From CAIMUM01 sp034429715 (GTDB taxonomy: Bacteria > Chloroflexota > Dehalococcoidia > GIF9 > UBA5629), in assembly GCA_034429715.1 (NCBI GenBank), contig DAOUFR010000058.1, forward strand, positions 14,399-78,398: 64,000 nucleotides of DNA. The letters are read 5' to 3'. The notes beneath the pieces are model-generated. The model was not told the origin of the DNA and ran no database searches. It saw only the letters and a program-made list of their open reading frames with translations. Shown here piece after piece: positions 33,656 to 42,922 of this stretch. Each line of letters starts with the position of its first letter. Position 1 is the first letter of the stretch. A program made the position numbers and the translations under genes.

Positions 33656-34951
33656 CTATTTGGCTTCCAACAATCCCATAGCGCGGTCCACCTCGCGGGC
33701 GCGGTGGTAATCAGCGTTGAAGTATTTGGACGACCACAGGTAGCCGAAGCTGCTGAGGAAGCCGATACCGGATATGACGAGGAATGACGTTTGTATGTTA
33801 ACGGCGTCGGAAACAGCCCCCATCAGTATGGGACCCCACATGCCGCCCAGGATGTAGCCGGTGAGCATATAGAGACCCATGGCCGTGGAGCGCTGATAGG
33901 CGGGCACGATCTCCTGCACCGCGTTGAGCTGGGCTGCGACAAAGGCGGAGGTGAAGAACACGCCGATGGCGAATACCGGCAGGGAAACGAAGTAAGTGCC
34001 CGCCGCCATGAAGATGCTGGCCAGCAGCATGACCACAACGATGACCAGTACTTTGTTGCGCGGGTTATTCTGAGAGACCTTATCCGTCACCCATCCGCCC
34101 AGCGGCATGGCGATGATAGCCGTTAGAGCAAGGCCGGCCGAGACTGAGCTGGCCAGCACCGTGTCCATGCCCATAGTGCGGTTCAGCAGCACCGGCACCC
34201 AGGGCACATAGCCCAGCACGTAGCACATCTCGAGCGCGATGGTAAGATAAAGGATGGGCAGGGTTTTGATCTTTACGAACTCCTTGAGCGTCGAACCCAA
34301 TGCGTTGCTGCGGGGTACATCCCCCGCTTTGTGAAGCGCCGATTTGTCTATCTTATAGTCGGGCATGAACCAGGCCAGGATGCCGAAGATGATGCCCGGT
34401 GCGGCCACAGCCATGAACGCGGCCTGCCAGCCGAAGCTCTTGGTGACGAAACCCCCGATCAGGAAGCCGAAGGCCGAACCAAAGGGTATAGCAGCCACCC
34501 AGATACCGGTAACCAGCGCGCGCCTGGCCTTGTTGATCATAGCGGCGATAAGGGCCATGCCACCCGAGACGAAACTGGCCTCACCGACTCCCACCACCGT
34601 CCTGGTGGCCAGCAACTGCCCGAAGTTAATGCAGAAGCCGGACAGCAGGCTGGCCACGCTCCAGATAACGGACATCAACGAGATCATTTTGGACCGGCTC
34701 CAGCGGTCGATAAGGTAGGACAGCGGAAGCGCAAAGACCGCTACCCCGATAAGCACCACAGACATCAGCCAGCCCACCTCGGTATCGCTCAGCCCCAGGT
34801 CGGCCTTTAAGGCCGGCGTCATGGGGCCGATCACCGACCGCAGCGCGTAGTCCATCATATAGAGGACGAAAAGTACAACTATCGTGTACCAGACCTGCCA
34901 CGGCTTCACTTTAATCAGGACATCGCTATTTTCCGTTTGCCCTTTTTTCAT
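33656..34951 (-). CDS. Major facilitator superfamily transporter
   Basis: The 431-residue protein has 12 predicted membrane helices and the MFS loop 2-3 signature SYLIDRWSRSK. The closest relative in the window is the 37725-39020 transporter, which has the same length. GGAGG precedes ATG 34951 by 7 nt, which favours it over an in-frame ATG five codons upstream. It likely imports an organic acid for the adjacent CoA pathways. It converges on the CoA-transferase gene without a recognisable terminator and lies downstream of the thiolase-like/DUF35 pair on the same strand. Confidence 0.9.
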   Translation of the reverse strand: MKKGQTENSDVLIKVKPWQVWYTIVVLFVLYMMDYALRSVIGPMTPALKADLGLSDTEVGWLMSVVLIGVAVFALPLSYLIDRWSRSKMISLMSVIWSVASLLSGFCINFGQLLATRTVVGVGEASFVSGGMALIAAMINKARRALVTGIWVAAIPFGSAFGFLIGGFVTKSFGWQAAFMAVAAPGIIFGILAWFMPDYKIDKSALHKAGDVPRSNALGSTLKEFVKIKTLPILYLTIALEMCYVLGYVPWVPVLLNRTMGMDTVLASSVSAGLALTAIIAMPLGGWVTDKVSQNNPRNKVLVIVVVMLLASIFMAAGTYFVSLPVFAIGVFFTSAFVAAQLNAVQEIVPAYQRSTAMGLYMLTGYILGGMWGPILMGAVSDAVNIQTSFLVISGIGFLSSFGYLWSSKYFNADYHRAREVDRAMGLLEAK

Positions 34952-35016
34952 CACAACCTCCGACATTTATTGTGGCAGCGGCATATACGCGCCGCCCCAT
35001 ATAATAGGAATATATT

Positions 35017-36213
35017 CTATTTTTTTACAACAGTGGCCGAGCAATTACCCTGTTTGCCGGCATTGACTGTGAAACCGACTTTAGCGCCCTCGATCTGCCT
35101 CGGTCCGGAAACGCCCCTCATCTGCCATGTAAGCTCGCATACCTGGGCCATGGCCTGGGCCGGGATAGCCTCTCCAAAAGAGGCACAGCCGCCGCTGGTA
35201 TTGACCGGCATCCTGCCCCCCATCCCCGTAACGCCTTCCCGCAACAGCTTCTCAGCGTCTCCCCGCTTGCAGAGCCCGATCTCCTCGTACCAGCCCAGCT
35301 CGAAGGCAGAGCTGAGATCGTATACTTCCGCCAGGTCCAGGTCTTCGGGTCCGATACCAGCTTCTTCGTAGGCGTTGTAGGCCGCCCGGACTCCCATGCC
35401 GTTGCTGAACTCGAGATCACCCGAGTCGCTGGCAATATCCAGGCCGTAGCCTCCGCTCCTGGGATCGGGGTATTTGGGAGTGGCTATTCCCACGCTGGCC
35501 AGTCTGACAGGCTTACGGATGTGTTTTTTAGCCGCCTTCATGCTGCTGAGGACGATTGCAGCTGCGCCGTCGCTGGTCGCGCATAGCTCATACAGTCGCA
35601 GAGGATAAGTTACCATGGGTGATTTGAGCACATCCTCGACGGTAAACGTTTTCTTGAAGCGCGCAAGGGGATTGAGCGATCCGAATTTGGCATTTTTTAC
35701 CTTCACCAGGGCAAGGTCGTTTTCGGTCATTCCATAATGGTGCATCCTGTATGTAGCCATGAAAGCAAAACCCGTGGGATTGGTCAGCCCCAGTATCCTG
35801 AAACGCTGTGAATCCAGGTCGTTCGGATCATCTTCCCGGCCAACAGTGGTGACACCGAAGAAACCGGAGGGCGAAATGCTGGCCGCCACGACCAGTACAT
35901 AATCACAGAAGCCGGAGTTGATGTAGGCCTGCGCTGTCTTCAACGCGTATCCGCCTGTTGCGCAGGCGTTATACACATTGACCACCGGTATGCCGTTATT
36001 GCCTATTTTTTGCGATAATCTGCAGCCGGCTAACAGGCCATCGACACCGCTCCATGGATCCGAACCTGCCACGACAAACTGGATGTCTTTCCACTCCAGG
36101 CCGGCGTCTTTCAAAGCTTTTTGAGCCACCTCAAGATTCAGCTCGGGAACGCTCTTATCTTTTATTTTTCCCCAGGGATGCATAGCAACTCCCAGAATAG
36201 CTACTTCATTCAT
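35017..36213 (-). CDS. Thiolase-like protein without catalytic histidines (Ltp2-type aldolase candidate)
   Basis: The 398-residue protein has a thiolase fold with the former nucleophile region NACATGGYA (Cys84). The catalytic EVHD block reads EVYD (Tyr298) and the GHPxGATG block reads FGEAIPAQA, so both thiolase histidines are missing. In steroid side-chain degradation, Ltp2-type retro-aldolases share this loss, use tyrosines, and work in complex with a DUF35 partner. A DUF35 gene lies 40 nt upstream. Retro-aldol cleavage of a 3-hydroxyacyl-CoA with a tertiary alcohol is therefore a better guess than thiolysis, but it is inference. Confidence 0.85.
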   Translation of the reverse strand: MNEVAILGVAMHPWGKIKDKSVPELNLEVAQKALKDAGLEWKDIQFVVAGSDPWSGVDGLLAGCRLSQKIGNNGIPVVNVYNACATGGYALKTAQAYINSGFCDYVLVVAASISPSGFFGVTTVGREDDPNDLDSQRFRILGLTNPTGFAFMATYRMHHYGMTENDLALVKVKNAKFGSLNPLARFKKTFTVEDVLKSPMVTYPLRLYELCATSDGAAAIVLSSMKAAKKHIRKPVRLASVGIATPKYPDPRSGGYGLDIASDSGDLEFSNGMGVRAAYNAYEEAGIGPEDLDLAEVYDLSSAFELGWYEEIGLCKRGDAEKLLREGVTGMGGRMPVNTSGGCASFGEAIPAQAMAQVCELTWQMRGVSGPRQIEGAKVGFTVNAGKQGNCSATVVKK

Positions 36214-36253
36214 TATTTCACCTCATTATTTAACGCTGATATTTGTGTTGCCC

Positions 36254-36703
36254 TCATTTGTGAGCAGGCCTGAACTTCCATGCCATAACGTCGTTGCCCT
36301 GGCTGTCCTCATACAGCTTCTCGATTACGACGTCCATATCCATGCCGACCTCCAGGTTTTTCTCGTCATAGCCGGAGGAAATCTGGCCTGTGATGCTGAT
36401 GCCTTCAGGCAGGCTGACCATCCCGACCCCGAAGGGAACAAATGGATCCGGTGCGTGGTATGGCGGGGGCGGCGAAAAATAGTTGATGGAATAGGCCTCC
36501 AGTTTGCCTTTATTGCTGAGCATCACCGATTGCATGGTACCGTCTTTTTTGCAGTTCGGATTGCGGCATACCTGTGCCGGCGGGAAGAAATAGCCGTTGC
36601 ACAAAGAGCATTTGCTGGCTATGATATGCGGCTCCCTGGGCGGCATGGTGAACCAGCCCTGGATGGCGGGAACCTGTTGTTTTTGCGCGTTTTGATCGCT
36701 CAT
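36254..36703 (-). CDS. DUF35 zinc-ribbon/OB-fold protein, partner of the thiolase-like protein
   Basis: The 149-residue protein begins with a rubredoxin-like zinc ribbon (CSLC and CRNPNC pairs, the latter with a second Cys) followed by an OB-fold of beta-strands ending in AWKFRPAHK. Such proteins (ChsH2 C-terminal type) bind acyl-CoA and stabilise thiolase-superfamily partners. It lies directly upstream of the thiolase-like gene and downstream of a 3-hydroxyacyl-CoA dehydrogenase, all on the minus strand, so the three are probably co-transcribed. Confidence 0.88.
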   Translation of the reverse strand: MSDQNAQKQQVPAIQGWFTMPPREPHIIASKCSLCNGYFFPPAQVCRNPNCKKDGTMQSVMLSNKGKLEAYSINYFSPPPPYHAPDPFVPFGVGMVSLPEGISITGQISSGYDEKNLEVGMDMDVVIEKLYEDSQGNDVMAWKFRPAHK

Positions 36704-36739
36704 GGATGACCTCCTTAATTCTTATCCGATCTTTGTTTC

Positions 36740-37627
36740 TTACGTTAGCTTCGTGGTATCGAAAGCAGTCTTTGCCCCATCGGGCATGTAGTCGTAGAAC
36801 CCTTTGCCTGCCTTCTTGCCCAGGCGTCCGGCCTGTACCATCTTGTCGATCAGTGTAGATGTCGGAGCATACGATTCAACTCCCATAGCCTTGAACGCCT
36901 GGCCGACACGCTGATAGACGTCCAGCCCTGCGTAGTCCGCCATCTCGAACGGGCCCAGAGTCCATCCGTACCCATATTTCATACCTGCATCGACATCCTG
37001 AACCGTAGCAATGCCCTGTTCCACCAGGTTAAGGGCCTCGCGGAAGGCCGTGCCACTGATACGGTTCATGATGAAACCGGGTATATCTTTCATGACTTTC
37101 ACCGGATATTTATTAAGCGAAAGTATGAAATCCACGCTTTTCTGGAAAACCGCTGCGGATGTTTTTTCTCCTTTGATCACTTCAACCAGCAGCATCAGAG
37201 GTACCGGACCAAAGAAGTGCAGCCCCACCATCCTCTCGGGATGCTGTGCATCCATGGCCAGCCGTGTAATACGTATGCTGGATGTGTTGCTGGCTAGAAT
37301 GGTCTCCGCCGGACAGATTCTTTCCAGCTCCTGGAAAAGTCCTTTCTTGAGTTTTTCGTCTTCATAAACCGCTTCGATGACCCACGGGCACTTTGCGGCG
37401 ACGGCAAGATCTTTTACTGCGCTGATCCTCTCCTGTACGGCTTTAGCCGGATCCCTGAGCTGGCCCTTGCTCTCGAGTTTCCCGGTCGACCAGCGGATAT
37501 CGGCGAGGGCTTTTTCAACAGCCTCAGCATTGGAATCATACAGGTAGACGCGGTAGCCATTCTGGGCGGCAACCTGTGCGATGCCGGTGCCCATAAAGCC
37601 GGCGCCGACGACGAGGACGTTTTCCAT
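36740..37627 (-). CDS. 3-hydroxyacyl-CoA dehydrogenase
   Basis: The 295-residue NAD-dependent enzyme has the same motif series as its paralog at 11299-12183: VVGAGFMGTGIAQ, VIEAVYEDEK, SNTSSIRIT, GLHFFGPVPLM and DIPGFIMNRI. The two proteins are similar enough throughout to be a recent duplication or a shared transfer. It precedes the DUF35 and thiolase-like genes, which suggests it oxidises the hydroxyacyl-CoA intermediate of the same route. Confidence 0.94.
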   Translation of the reverse strand: MENVLVVGAGFMGTGIAQVAAQNGYRVYLYDSNAEAVEKALADIRWSTGKLESKGQLRDPAKAVQERISAVKDLAVAAKCPWVIEAVYEDEKLKKGLFQELERICPAETILASNTSSIRITRLAMDAQHPERMVGLHFFGPVPLMLLVEVIKGEKTSAAVFQKSVDFILSLNKYPVKVMKDIPGFIMNRISGTAFREALNLVEQGIATVQDVDAGMKYGYGWTLGPFEMADYAGLDVYQRVGQAFKAMGVESYAPTSTLIDKMVQAGRLGKKAGKGFYDYMPDGAKTAFDTTKLT

Positions 37628-37724
37628 TTATTATTCTCCTTCTGACTTTTATTACCTGTCTAACGGGAATCAGCCGTCTCAACCGGCAAACCTTCGATTT
37701 TCAAACTTCAGCTTGTGGTAGGTG

Positions 37725-39020
37725 TCATTTTTCGGCCAGCAGATGCTCGTGTTTGACCTTATCCATGTCAGCAATATAGGGCCGGGAAGCCATGAAATAG
37801 CACAGTCCGCCCAAAACGCCGCCCAGGGTAGCAATTATCAGCGCGGTGCCCAGCGCCTGCGCATCCTGCCCCAGCGCATTGGAGATGGCTCCGACCAGGT
37901 AAGGGCTCCAGCCGCCGCCGAATACGTACATGAAAAAGATCATGGCGCCCCATACCAGGCCTTTCTGGGCTACCGGGGCGACATCCTGAGCCATGGCCAT
38001 GATGCAGGGAATCGCCATCACATTTAAAATGCCGTAGACAATGATGAGGACCATGCCCAGCGGCCCTTTTAACTGTAAGAACAGGGCTGCTGCAAGGAAA
38101 AAGGCGCTGAGTATAATGGTGATGGCCGGCACATAGAGCCTGCCCCTGGGATTTTTCCTGAACCACAAATCCGCCAGGAATCCGCCCAGTGGCGAGCCGA
38201 TGATGGCAGCCAGGACGATAGGAACAAGTATGCTGTTGGCGGCCTGCACATCCACTCCCCAGGCACGTCCGATAAAAGCCGGCGACCAGAAGAGAAATGA
38301 CATCGACATAACGTTGGCCAGGCCGTAGCCGACGAAGGTCCAGACCAGCGTGGGGATTTTAAAGAGACCGATTATTGAGTGGCCGAAATCCACCTTCATG
38401 CCGGGCGCCTGGTCTGCTTCCACGGTCTTGTAATCCTTCATAAAGAATGCCATCAGACCCAGGGCGATGCCCGGTATGGCGAAGATGAAGAACGGCGCCT
38501 GCCATCCGTACTGCTTGGCTACAATGCCTCCGGCGAGTGAACCCAGCGCTATTCCCAGCGGCACAGCTGCATTGAACACGCCCATGGCTATGCCGCGCGC
38601 CTTTTTCGAGTAAGCGGCGCCGATCATGGCCGAGCCGCCCGGCACAAATCCGGCTTCACCCACTCCGACAAGACTGCGGGGGACCAGGAAGCTCCAGAAA
38701 TTCCAGGCAAATCCGTTGGCGGCAGTGAACATACTCCAGAGCAGCGCCATTATGCCGACAGCCTTGCGCCTGCTCCAGCGGTCTATCAGATAGGAAATGG
38801 GAAATGAGAAGACCGCGATGCTCAAAAGGAATACCGTCCCGAGGATACCCATTTCACTATCATTAAGCCCCAGGGCGGCTTTCATGGGCTCTACAACGGC
38901 GGCCACGACCTGCCGGTCCATGAAGTTAACCATCAGGAGGAGAGTACAGGTGATCAGTATATATAGTTTTCCCCCAGCTCCGGCCTTATATTCTTTTGGC
39001 GCACCTGTATCTGTCGACAC
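37725..39020 (-). CDS. Major facilitator superfamily transporter
   Basis: The 431-residue 12-helix transporter has SYLIDRWSRRK in loop 2-3 and the helix 4-5 block RSLVGVGEAGFVPGGSAMIG. It is paralogous to the 33656-34951 protein. It stands between the dehydrogenase-DUF35-thiolase group and the acyl-CoA dehydratase/reductase cluster and may import the acid that these pathways consume. Charged residues in helix 1 (FMDRQ) are typical of organic anion/H+ symporters of the family. Confidence 0.9.
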   Translation of the reverse strand: MSTDTGAPKEYKAGAGGKLYILITCTLLLMVNFMDRQVVAAVVEPMKAALGLNDSEMGILGTVFLLSIAVFSFPISYLIDRWSRRKAVGIMALLWSMFTAANGFAWNFWSFLVPRSLVGVGEAGFVPGGSAMIGAAYSKKARGIAMGVFNAAVPLGIALGSLAGGIVAKQYGWQAPFFIFAIPGIALGLMAFFMKDYKTVEADQAPGMKVDFGHSIIGLFKIPTLVWTFVGYGLANVMSMSFLFWSPAFIGRAWGVDVQAANSILVPIVLAAIIGSPLGGFLADLWFRKNPRGRLYVPAITIILSAFFLAAALFLQLKGPLGMVLIIVYGILNVMAIPCIMAMAQDVAPVAQKGLVWGAMIFFMYVFGGGWSPYLVGAISNALGQDAQALGTALIIATLGGVLGGLCYFMASRPYIADMDKVKHEHLLAEK

Positions 39021-39079
39021 TAACCACCTCCTTTTCAGTGGGCTGTTATCGTATCGTTCTGCCGATTATTATTCTTTTT

Positions 39080-40441
39080 TTACCAGTCCAGGCCTTTGGA
39101 TCTGCGGACCTTCCTGTAATGGTCCATGGTCTGTTCGAAGGCCTCGGCCCTGGCCAGTGTGTCCTGGGGATTGAAAACACGCTTGTCGATGATGTCGCCC
39201 TCGACCCACAGGGTGGGGACGTCCAGCTTCTTGAGCAGGAAATCCTGTATCGGTCGGAGATTGGAACTGGCTGCGCGGCAGGAGATAAGAGGATGCAGGA
39301 AAAATCCGTCGGCGCGATACCCCCCGGCGTAATTCAGATAGCATGCTACGATGGGATTATTGATGCTGTTCTTCCGGGCATGCTGATGTATGTTGAATAC
39401 GAAGTTACGAGAGAGGCGCGCCAGCTTCTCTACGGGATTGCTGACCCTGCTCAGGTCCGGTGGTTTGGGGGCGTGATAGCCGTAGCCTTCGAAGACGAAA
39501 TTCCAGCCCCTCTCGGCCAGGCTGTCGAAGAACTTGAGGCTGTGCCAGGGGGGCAACTCGGCGAAGATCAGCCGGTACCTCTCGGGATAGTTGATGGCTG
39601 CTTCTTTATTTTTAATCCTCTCCTGTACCTCGGCCAGCATGTCCTGGTACAATTTAAGAGACATCTTCATATCACCGGCGAAGAAAAGCGACGGCGGCAT
39701 GCTGCTCCAGAAATCTGTGCTGTGCATGGGCCCGGGTATGGCCTTGCGGGCCTCGCTGATCTGCCAAACGGTTTCGTGGATCTGAATGGCCAGGTCCATC
39801 AGCTCTTCGAACCTGTTCCAGTCCATCTTCTTCTTGAAAAGTTTCTCCAGGAAGGAGATGTAATCGTTGAGCTCTTTAACCAGGAACTTCACCTGATACC
39901 CTTCGAGATCCTCCTCCGAGCCCTCGGCAGTGCCCATCACCGGCATCTCAAGGCACCATTGCGGCGCATCGAAGTACCTGGCCAGCGCCTGGAACCACTT
40001 GAAGCGCGCATCGCAGAAGATGCCCGAGCCGAGCAATAGCTGTGGTCTGGCCATTCCGCCCAGCGGGGCGTCGGGTGGAATATTGCCGTTGTTTTCCTTC
40101 ATCATGCGGCAGGAGTAGCCGATAGTGGCCCTGCCGTATCCGCACATATGGTTGGGGAAGCCGTCAGAGTCCGAGGCGTCTAAGAATTGCTCGGCTGTGC
40201 CGGAGGCCGCCAGCAGCGTGGAATAATTCTCGGGATATACGATATTGAGGTCCATGGCCTTGAGAGGGATATCCCCTTCGAAGATGGTGAGCATGGACCA
40301 AACAGTAGGTCGGCCCTCTTTGCTGGCCTGCAGCGTATCGACATAGTCCTGCTGTACCAGGTTGCGCAGCGGGTACATGCTCTTCAGGCGGTTGATGGCC
40401 CTTTTCTTCTCGGTTTTAACCGTAGTTTCTGTTTCACTCAT
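39080..40441 (-). CDS. 2-hydroxyacyl-CoA dehydratase/benzoyl-CoA reductase-like subunit (BcrC/BadD/HgdB superfamily), copy 1
   Basis: The 453-residue protein belongs to the [4Fe-4S] subunits that receive low-potential electrons from an ATP-driven activator to reduce or dehydrate acyl-CoA. Conserved cysteines occur in the HMCGYGRATIGYSC block near residue 100 and the LISCRAASSN block near 405. It is a near twin, of equal length, of the 45802-47163 protein. ATG 40441 with GGGAG upstream gives the same start as the twin. It is separated from the main cluster by an acyl-CoA synthetase and a PadR gene, and it has no second small subunit beside it. The substrate is unknown. Confidence 0.87.
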   Translation of the reverse strand: MSETETTVKTEKKRAINRLKSMYPLRNLVQQDYVDTLQASKEGRPTVWSMLTIFEGDIPLKAMDLNIVYPENYSTLLAASGTAEQFLDASDSDGFPNHMCGYGRATIGYSCRMMKENNGNIPPDAPLGGMARPQLLLGSGIFCDARFKWFQALARYFDAPQWCLEMPVMGTAEGSEEDLEGYQVKFLVKELNDYISFLEKLFKKKMDWNRFEELMDLAIQIHETVWQISEARKAIPGPMHSTDFWSSMPPSLFFAGDMKMSLKLYQDMLAEVQERIKNKEAAINYPERYRLIFAELPPWHSLKFFDSLAERGWNFVFEGYGYHAPKPPDLSRVSNPVEKLARLSRNFVFNIHQHARKNSINNPIVACYLNYAGGYRADGFFLHPLISCRAASSNLRPIQDFLLKKLDVPTLWVEGDIIDKRVFNPQDTLARAEAFEQTMDHYRKVRRSKGLDW

Positions 40442-40547
40442 AAAATACACTCCCAGTGGAGAGAAGCATTCTCCAGGCGAGAAAGCGACTACTCTCAGGA
40501 CGCAGTGAATACGAAGCGGATAAAAGGCGAAACTTCGATACCGGTTG

Positions 40548-42107
40548 CTATATTATTCTGCTGTCCTTGCCCTTCCAGTATTTTTCCTTTACCAAACGGC
40601 GTAATATCTTGCCGGTGGGAGTCATGGGCAGCTCCGTAACGAAGTCCACGGTGCGCGGACGTTTATAGCCGGCCAGCTTTCCCTTGGTGAAATCGACGAT
40701 CTCTTCCTGCGTAGCGCTCATGCCGTCCTTCAGCAGGACCACCGCCTTGACCGACTCGCCCCAGAATTCATCAGGCACGCCGACGATGGCCACCTCTCTG
40801 ACCGAAGGATGTGCATAAATGACGTTCTCAACTTCGGTGGGGTAGATGTTCTCGCCGCCGGAAATGATCATGTCGTTTTTGCGGTCGACCAGGTACAGGT
40901 AATTCTCCTCGTCCACGTATCCCATATCACCCACAGCACACCAGTCGCCGCGGAAGGCGGCCCTGGTGGCCTCGGGATTCTTCAAGTAGCCTTTGAAGAT
41001 ATTGATGCCGCGTGTATATATCTCACCTATCTCGCCGGGCTTCATCTCATTGCCGTCGGGGTCCAGTATCTTGATCTGCTTGCCGAAAACGGCCTGCCCT
41101 ACCGAATTCAACTTCCTGAGCTGGTCCTCCGGCCGCAGAGCTGTCACCACACCCGTCTCGGTGGCGCCGTAGCCCTCGTATAGTCGGCCGTTTTTGAAGA
41201 AGGACAGTATCTCTTTTTTGGTCTTGGCTGAAATTGGGGCGGATGATGAGAGTAGCGTTGTCATGCTCGAGACGTCGTACTTATTGCGCACCTCCTCGGG
41301 CAGGGCCAGGATAATGTTGTACATGGTCGGCACCATGCTGGAGATATTGACCTTATATTTATCGATCAGCTGAAGTATCTCCTCGCCGTTGAATCCGCGC
41401 AGGTGATATATATGGATGGTCATACCGTTGAGGAACGAGGCCATCACGTTGTTGATGGAATTTGAGTGGAAGGTGGGCATGACGATCAGGTTAACCATAT
41501 AGGAGGTAACGAATTCGATATTCATGGCTATCGCTGTTTCAACGCCCGTTTTGTGCTGGGTGATGGCGCCCTTGGGGAAGCCGGTGGTGCCTGATGTATA
41601 ACCTATGCATAAAATGTCCTCGGGATCGATTTTTACATCTGGCTCTGAGATGGGGCCGTCTTTTATCAGGTCCTGATAGAGGCCGCCTGCATCGCGGAAT
41701 TTCTTACTCCCCACCACCCAGTATTTATCCGCCGGTATCTGTTTTATGTCCTTCGCCGCTGTTTCCATGACCGGTATGAATTCTTCTCCCAGTATCATGG
41801 CGCAGGCATCGGAGTTGTCGATGACGTACTTGATCTCGGGCGCCTGGAAGCGCCAGTTGACCGGCACCATGATGATACCGGATTTGGCGCAGGCCATAAT
41901 CAACTCGACGAACTGATAGCAGTTCATGAGCAGTATCCCCAGCCTGTCGCCTTTTTTTAACCCGCTGGCCAATAGATTATTGGCAATGCGGTTTACGCGG
42001 CGGTTGAGCTCCTCGTATGTGAAAGAGGCATCATTGCCGACGATGGCATTGCGTTTGGGATACTTGTTGACACTATTGAGCAGAAGTTCGCCTACTACCA
42101 GGTTCAT
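40548..42107 (-). CDS. AMP-forming acyl-CoA synthetase
   Basis: The 519-residue ligase has the P-loop YTSGTTGFPKG, GYGATETG, the hinge block LVDRKNDMIISGGENIYPTEVE and the C-terminal catalytic Lys in PTGKILRR. It belongs to the fatty- or aryl-acid activating branch of the ANL family. It lies between the copy 1 dehydratase/reductase subunit and the PadR gene on the same strand, so it may supply the CoA ester acted on by that enzyme. Confidence 0.92.
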   Translation of the reverse strand: MNLVVGELLLNSVNKYPKRNAIVGNDASFTYEELNRRVNRIANNLLASGLKKGDRLGILLMNCYQFVELIMACAKSGIIMVPVNWRFQAPEIKYVIDNSDACAMILGEEFIPVMETAAKDIKQIPADKYWVVGSKKFRDAGGLYQDLIKDGPISEPDVKIDPEDILCIGYTSGTTGFPKGAITQHKTGVETAIAMNIEFVTSYMVNLIVMPTFHSNSINNVMASFLNGMTIHIYHLRGFNGEEILQLIDKYKVNISSMVPTMYNIILALPEEVRNKYDVSSMTTLLSSSAPISAKTKKEILSFFKNGRLYEGYGATETGVVTALRPEDQLRKLNSVGQAVFGKQIKILDPDGNEMKPGEIGEIYTRGINIFKGYLKNPEATRAAFRGDWCAVGDMGYVDEENYLYLVDRKNDMIISGGENIYPTEVENVIYAHPSVREVAIVGVPDEFWGESVKAVVLLKDGMSATQEEIVDFTKGKLAGYKRPRTVDFVTELPMTPTGKILRRLVKEKYWKGKDSRII

Positions 42108-42175
42108 GTTTGTAATCCTCCTGAATTAATTGAATTTAATGATCGTAATCTGATCTGGATTTCGCGACGCCGCTG

Positions 42176-42739
42176 TTATTGCGGCTTTTTACTATCAGAC
42201 GATTCATCAAAATTGGAGATTATTTTTATAGCGCTCTCCGTCCACTCCAGCAAAGCTTCATACTGTGCAAGGGTCCGGTCCACAACCAGCGTCCAGTAAA
42301 GCTTATCCAGCGGGTCCGCCGAGCCCCACAGGTCGCTATTAATGGCCGGTTTCACCATCGCCTTATATTTATCGACCTCAACCCTCAGTATTTTTGAGTA
42401 TTTTTTTATGTCGTTCACAATATCCTTTCTGCTGACACGACTTCCATACCATAGCTTGGTCAGGAGAGTTTCACGGGGCACGACGAATTCAGGAGGCTCC
42501 TTAAGCCATTTTTTTAATTCTTCTGTGCCTTTGTCGGTTATAGTGAAAACGTTTTTGTTGGGCAGCTTCTCCTGGTCCACTCTTTCACATTCGACCAGTC
42601 CCTCCTCGGCCAGCAGGTTCAGTTTGCGATAAATCTGGCTGAGTGAAGGGCGCAGAGGCTCGAAAAACATTTTCGACAGATCGTACCCTGTTTTAGGACC
42701 GTAACTGAGGAATCCCAGCAAGCCGTGTTTCAACGACAT
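42176..42739 (-). CDS. PadR family transcriptional regulator
   Basis: The 187-residue protein has the N-terminal PadR winged helix (MSLKHGLLGFLSYGPKTGYDLSK, with the SQIYRKLNLLAEEGLVE recognition helix and wing) and a C-terminal helical dimerisation domain ending in a Ser/Lys tail. PadR proteins commonly control phenolic acid metabolism and respond to the acid itself. It sits within the acyl-CoA dehydratase/reductase cluster. An ATGT/ACAT inverted repeat at 42789-42814 lies upstream of its own start and is a likely autoregulatory site. Confidence 0.92.
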   Translation of the reverse strand: MSLKHGLLGFLSYGPKTGYDLSKMFFEPLRPSLSQIYRKLNLLAEEGLVECERVDQEKLPNKNVFTITDKGTEELKKWLKEPPEFVVPRETLLTKLWYGSRVSRKDIVNDIKKYSKILRVEVDKYKAMVKPAINSDLWGSADPLDKLYWTLVVDRTLAQYEALLEWTESAIKIISNFDESSDSKKPQ

Positions 42740-42788
42740 ATCAATAAGCTCCTATGATAGATATTCCTATGGGCAGTACTCGCTTAAG

Positions 42789-42814
42789 CATGTATAGACC
42801 CAGGTCAATACATG
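42789..42814. promoter_or_regulatory. Probable PadR operator
   Basis: CATGTAT (42789-42795) and ATACATG (42808-42814) are perfect inverted repeats separated by 12 nt. ATGT/ACAT half-sites are the known PadR pattern, although the usual gap is shorter. It lies 50-75 bp upstream of the PadR start codon. Confidence 0.5.
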
Positions 42815-42922
42815 CCGCCAAATAAGATAACATATGCCTGAAATGCATGTCAAACCGGATTGTAATCACGAGGACGGGGAATCAGAGAAGTTGTAAATAC
42901 GGCCGTTATAATGAATGGAAGG

